A DNA stretch of 64,000 bases from Acidobacteriota bacterium. GTDB lineage: Bacteria > Acidobacteriota > Terriglobia > Terriglobales > Acidobacteriaceae. Position 1 is the stretch's first letter, and every line of letters begins with the position of its first letter. Under the pieces are notes generated by a model that was not told the DNA's origin, ran no database searches, and saw nothing but the letters and a program-made list of their open reading frames with translations. Made by a program: the position numbers and the translations under genes. The DNA lies in the NCBI GenBank assembly GCA_003225005.1, contig QIAN01000070.1, forward strand, positions 1 through 64,000. Direction: 5' to 3'. Below, one piece after another: positions 61,068 to 64,000 of this stretch.

Positions 61068-63197
61068 ATGAGCGATCTAGTTCAACTCACCAAAGATCAA
61101 GACGTCGCAATCATCACCATCAACAATCCCCCGGTGAACGCCCTCGGCCCTGGCGTGCCCGAAGGTATTTCCCAAGCAGTCAAGGAAGTCACCCAAGACG
61201 AGAGTGTCAAAGCCGCGGTACTCATGGGTGCTGGGCGCACGTTCGTCGCCGGAGCGGACATCAAAGAGTTCGGCAAGATAACTTCGGGGAAGACAGCTCG
61301 CGGAGCCGGCCTCCTGCCCCTGCTACGGCAGATCGAAGATTGTCCTAAGCCGGTGGTGATGGCCATTCATGGTACAGCGTTCGGCGGGGGCCTGGAGCTG
61401 GCCATGTCTGGCCACCATCGGGTGGGGGCTCCGGACGCCCAAGTCGGTCAGCCCGAAGTGAAGCTCGGCATCATTCCGGGCGCCGGCGGGACGCAACGTC
61501 TGCCTCGGTTAGCGGGCGTGGCTAAGGCTGTCGAGATGTGCGCCCAGGGCAATCCAATTCCAGCACGGGAAGCATTGGACTACGGCATCCTCGATCGGCT
61601 GATCGAAGGCGATCTGCTGACCGGTGCGATCGCTTTCGCGCGCGCGGTTCTGGGAAAGCCAGCGCCCAAAACTCGCGAGCGCAACCAGAAGCTCGGCACG
61701 CCGGAACAGAATGCGCCCATCTTCGCCGCCGCACGTGAGCTCGCGCGCCAGAAGCAGCGTGGCATGATCGCCCCATTGGCCGCCATCGACGCGGTGGAAG
61801 CTGCCACCCGGCTGCCCTTCGATGAAGGTTGTGAGGTCGAGAGAAAACTGTTCAACGACTGTCTCTTCTCGGACCAGTCCAAGGCGTTCATTCACGTCTT
61901 CTTTGGTGAGCGCGAAGTGGCCAAGATCCCCGATATACCAAAGGAAACTCCGATTATCCCGGTGAACTCAGTAGCGGTTGTGGGCGCGGGAACGATGGGC
62001 GGCGGAATCGCCATGGTCTTCGCCAACGCCGGCATCCGCGTCTTGCTCAAGGACGCAGACCCGCCAGCGCTGGATCGTGGGATGGAGGTCATTCGGAAGA
62101 ATTACTCGAGTTCAGTCAGGCGCGGCCGGTTCACGCAACAATTTGTGGATGAGCGTCTGCAACTGATTAAGCCTGTGCTTGGCTACGACGATTTTGACAA
62201 AGTGGACATGGCGGTCGAAGCTGTGTTCGAGGGCATGCAGCTTAAGAAAGAAGTATTCGGGCAATTGGATCGCGGGTGTCGACCTGGCGCGATCCTGGCG
62301 AGTAATACGTCAACCCTGAGCATCGACGAAATAGCCTCAGCCACAGCGCGGCCTGAAGCTGTAATCGGTACACATTTCTTCAGCCCGGCGAACGTGATGC
62401 GCCTGCTCGAAATTGTGCGTGGCAAGGCCAGCAGCAAAGCGGTCATCGCAACCTGCATGCAACTTTCCAAGAAGCTCGGCAAGGTCGGCGTTCTGGTGGG
62501 CAACTGCCGCGGGTTTGTAGGAAACCGCATGTTCGGCCCCTACCGTCGCGAAGCACAGTTCCTGGTGGAAGAGGGCGCAAGCATTGAAGCGGTTGACCAG
62601 GCGCTTTACGACTTCGGCATGGCGATGGGTCCGCTGGCTACCGGCGATCTTGCCGGCCTAGACGTAGGGTGGCGCATCCGCAAAGAATTTCGGCATCTGG
62701 AAAAACCAGGAACCCGGCAGCCGTTTGCCGAAGACCGTCTGTGCGAAATGGGACGCTATGGTCAGAAAACCGGTGCCGGCTGGTACAAGTACGACGAGAA
62801 CCGTCGCGCGATTCTCGATCCCGAAGTCGTCGACTCGCTTCGCAAATGGTCTGCCGAAGCCGGCATCCCACAGCGCAAGATCTCGCCGGAAGAAATCGTC
62901 GATCGCTGCATCCTGGCCCTTGTGAATGAGGGCGCACGCATCCTCGAGGAGGGTATCGCCGTGCGCGCTGTCGACATCGACATCATTTACCTGAATGGGT
63001 ACGGATTTCCGGCCTATCGCGGAGGACCGATGTGGTACGCCGACACTGTGGGGCTGAATAAGGTCCGCGACCGCATTTCGGAATTCCACCGACAGCAGGG
63101 CGAACTCTGGGAGCCAGCTCCTCTGCTCAAGCGACTAGCTCAAGAGGGCAAGACCTTCGCCGAATACCATCAGAGCCAGGACTTGACGGCCGCGTGA
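61068..63197 (+). CDS. fadJ: Bifunctional enoyl-CoA hydratase / 3-hydroxyacyl-CoA dehydrogenase
   Basis: 709 aa, the normal length of FadJ/FadB alpha subunits. The hydratase part (1-190) has [10 protein letters not shown] and the catalytic Glu region with [16 protein letters not shown] and [16 protein letters not shown]. The dehydrogenase starts near residue 300 with [21 protein letters not shown] and carries the catalytic His in [18 protein letters not shown]-terminal repeats follow. It carries out two steps of beta-oxidation. The thiolase is not in the window, so it is encoded elsewhere. The gene symbol is by architecture. Confidence 0.93.
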   Translation: MSDLVQLTKDQDVAIITINNPPVNALGPGVPEGISQAVKEVTQDESVKAAVLMGAGRTFVAGADIKEFGKITSGKTARGAGLLPLLRQIEDCPKPVVMAIHGTAFGGGLELAMSGHHRVGAPDAQVGQPEVKLGIIPGAGGTQRLPRLAGVAKAVEMCAQGNPIPAREALDYGILDRLIEGDLLTGAIAFARAVLGKPAPKTRERNQKLGTPEQNAPIFAAARELARQKQRGMIAPLAAIDAVEAATRLPFDEGCEVERKLFNDCLFSDQSKAFIHVFFGEREVAKIPDIPKETPIIPVNSVAVVGAGTMGGGIAMVFANAGIRVLLKDADPPALDRGMEVIRKNYSSSVRRGRFTQQFVDERLQLIKPVLGYDDFDKVDMAVEAVFEGMQLKKEVFGQLDRGCRPGAILASNTSTLSIDEIASATARPEAVIGTHFFSPANVMRLLEIVRGKASSKAVIATCMQLSKKLGKVGVLVGNCRGFVGNRMFGPYRREAQFLVEEGASIEAVDQALYDFGMAMGPLATGDLAGLDVGWRIRKEFRHLEKPGTRQPFAEDRLCEMGRYGQKTGAGWYKYDENRRAILDPEVVDSLRKWSAEAGIPQRKISPEEIVDRCILALVNEGARILEEGIAVRAVDIDIIYLNGYGFPAYRGGPMWYADTVGLNKVRDRISEFHRQQGELWEPAPLLKRLAQEGKTFAEYHQSQDLTAA

Positions 63198-63241
63198 AAG
63201 TGAGTGCCATCTACACACATCGAGAAACCGTTGGGTGACGC

Positions 63242-63961
63242 ATGGGTCGCCTTCTTCTGATTCGGCATGCACAAGCGTCCTTCCTCGATCAGAATTACGA
63301 CAAACTTTCCGCGATCGGAGAAGCGCAGGCTCTTCGATTGGGGCAGTACTGGGTGCGACAGAAGATGGTGTTTCACCAGGTCTGCACGGGACCACGTGTC
63401 CGGCAAAAGGACACCGCGAGGATCGTGGCCGCCGTCTATCGCGATGGCGGCCTCCCTTTCCCCGAACCGGTCGTAATGCAGGAGTTCGACGAATACCACG
63501 GTGACGGTGTGCTGGAGCATGGTCTCTCCCGGCTGCTCGGAAGCAACAGCGAGGTTCGCAAACTGCATCAAGCGTTTGAGAACTCGAGCAGTGCAGACCT
63601 GCGACTGGCGAATTTCGAGAAAATGTTCGAGATGCTGATCACCAAGTGGGTCGACGGAGAGATCGTTCTCCCCATGGTGGAGTCGTGGGCGGAATTCTGT
63701 ACCCGAGTCGACCGCGGTCTATCGCAATGTATGTCTGTGAAAGGTCGGGGTCAACAACTGGCGATTTTCTGTTCGGGTGGTCCTATAGGGGTCGCCATGC
63801 GGCGCGCTTTCCACCTCTCATCGCAAGACACGCTCCGAGCAGCCTGGATGGTGCGGAACTGTTCTCACAGCGAGTTCCTGTTCTCCAATGATCGCTTTAC
63901 TCTGAGTACGTTTAATGCCTTTCCACATCTGGACGACATCTCGTTGTTGACTTATAGATAG
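63242..63961 (+). CDS. Histidine phosphatase family protein
   Basis: 239 aa with the RHG-type motif LLIRHAQASF at the N-terminus, and the second part with VCTGPRVRQKDTARIVAAV and the later catalytic His in AIFCSGGPIGVAMRR (weaker, without the usual His). The family includes phosphoglycerate mutases, SixA and various small-molecule phosphatases. It lies 44 bases downstream of the FadJ gene on the same strand and may belong to the same transcript. Its role in lipid breakdown is unclear. Confidence 0.82.
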   Translation: MGRLLLIRHAQASFLDQNYDKLSAIGEAQALRLGQYWVRQKMVFHQVCTGPRVRQKDTARIVAAVYRDGGLPFPEPVVMQEFDEYHGDGVLEHGLSRLLGSNSEVRKLHQAFENSSSADLRLANFEKMFEMLITKWVDGEIVLPMVESWAEFCTRVDRGLSQCMSVKGRGQQLAIFCSGGPIGVAMRRAFHLSSQDTLRAAWMVRNCSHSEFLFSNDRFTLSTFNAFPHLDDISLLTYR

Positions 63962-64000
63962 CATTCGTGCGCACACGCAAGTGAGGCGCAGTTCTGGGAG

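Overview
The window looks like a chromosomal segment of a soil or sediment acidobacterium (class Terriglobia, near the Koribacter group). Pointers are two very large Oar-type TonB-dependent receptors with an N-terminal carboxypeptidase-like regulatory domain, several secreted class C serine hydrolases, a bacillithiol-type deacetylase (BshB1), an SBBP-type remnant, small proteins of a kind I associate with Acidobacteria, and high-GC coding with frequent GTG/TTG starts. The taxonomic call is inference from gene content. No complete RNA gene, CRISPR array or intact mobile element was seen.

Layout. 0.4-12.2 kb is mostly housekeeping: secreted hypothetical protein, purQ, yebC/pmpR, tlyA, nadK, an exported amidohydrolase, then on the minus strand a GAF-GAF-PP2C phosphatase overlapping lysA, and hpt, and on the plus strand a metallo-beta-lactamase-fold hydrolase and an O-methyltransferase. 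12.4-18.6 kb is a minus-strand set (homocysteine methyltransferase/MTHFR, xseB, a degenerate receiver, a farnesyl diphosphate synthase, bshB1) plus a lipoprotein with propeller-like sequence. 18.6-19.9 kb is a gene graveyard: one reading frame made of SBBP, UvrD-type helicase and tyrosine-recombinase fragments, followed by the 3' half of a tRNA, most simply a decayed integrative-element end.

19.9-42.9 kb is the most distinctive region. An RpiR/SIS regulator and an Oar-type receptor run right; a long set of amide- and peptide-active genes runs left: serine hydrolase with a four-helix membrane tail, APC permease, truncated DDAH-like protein, N-succinyl/N-acylamino acid racemase-type enolase, a 60-aa ORF, a single-chain fusion of D-Ala-D-Ala carboxypeptidase (PBP4) with an N-acyl-D-amino-acid deacylase-like domain, an S9 peptidase and a second serine hydrolase. 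A third serine hydrolase follows the receptor and a penicillin acylase closes the region. I infer a locus for importing and dismantling D-amino-acid-containing or N-acylated peptides (cell-wall fragments, lipopeptides or similar), controlled from the divergent promoter at about 33.5 kb.

43-48.5 kb holds fur with a strong Fur-box-like palindrome upstream, a zinc-ribbon membrane protein, a DHH phosphoesterase, a GlmS-like isomerase without glutaminase domain, and a run of small stress-type proteins (Gln-rich peptide, YtxH-like, BON, GSP17M/YflT-like). 48.5-50 kb has small conserved-looking ORFs and broken genes. 50-64 kb is a lipid/acyl-CoA catabolic region: acyl-CoA dehydrogenase divergent from a TetR regulator, alcohol dehydrogenase, Oar-type receptor, alpha/beta hydrolase, SDR, acyl-CoA ligase, FadJ-type bifunctional enzyme and a histidine phosphatase. 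All functions are from motif reading; no database search was possible.
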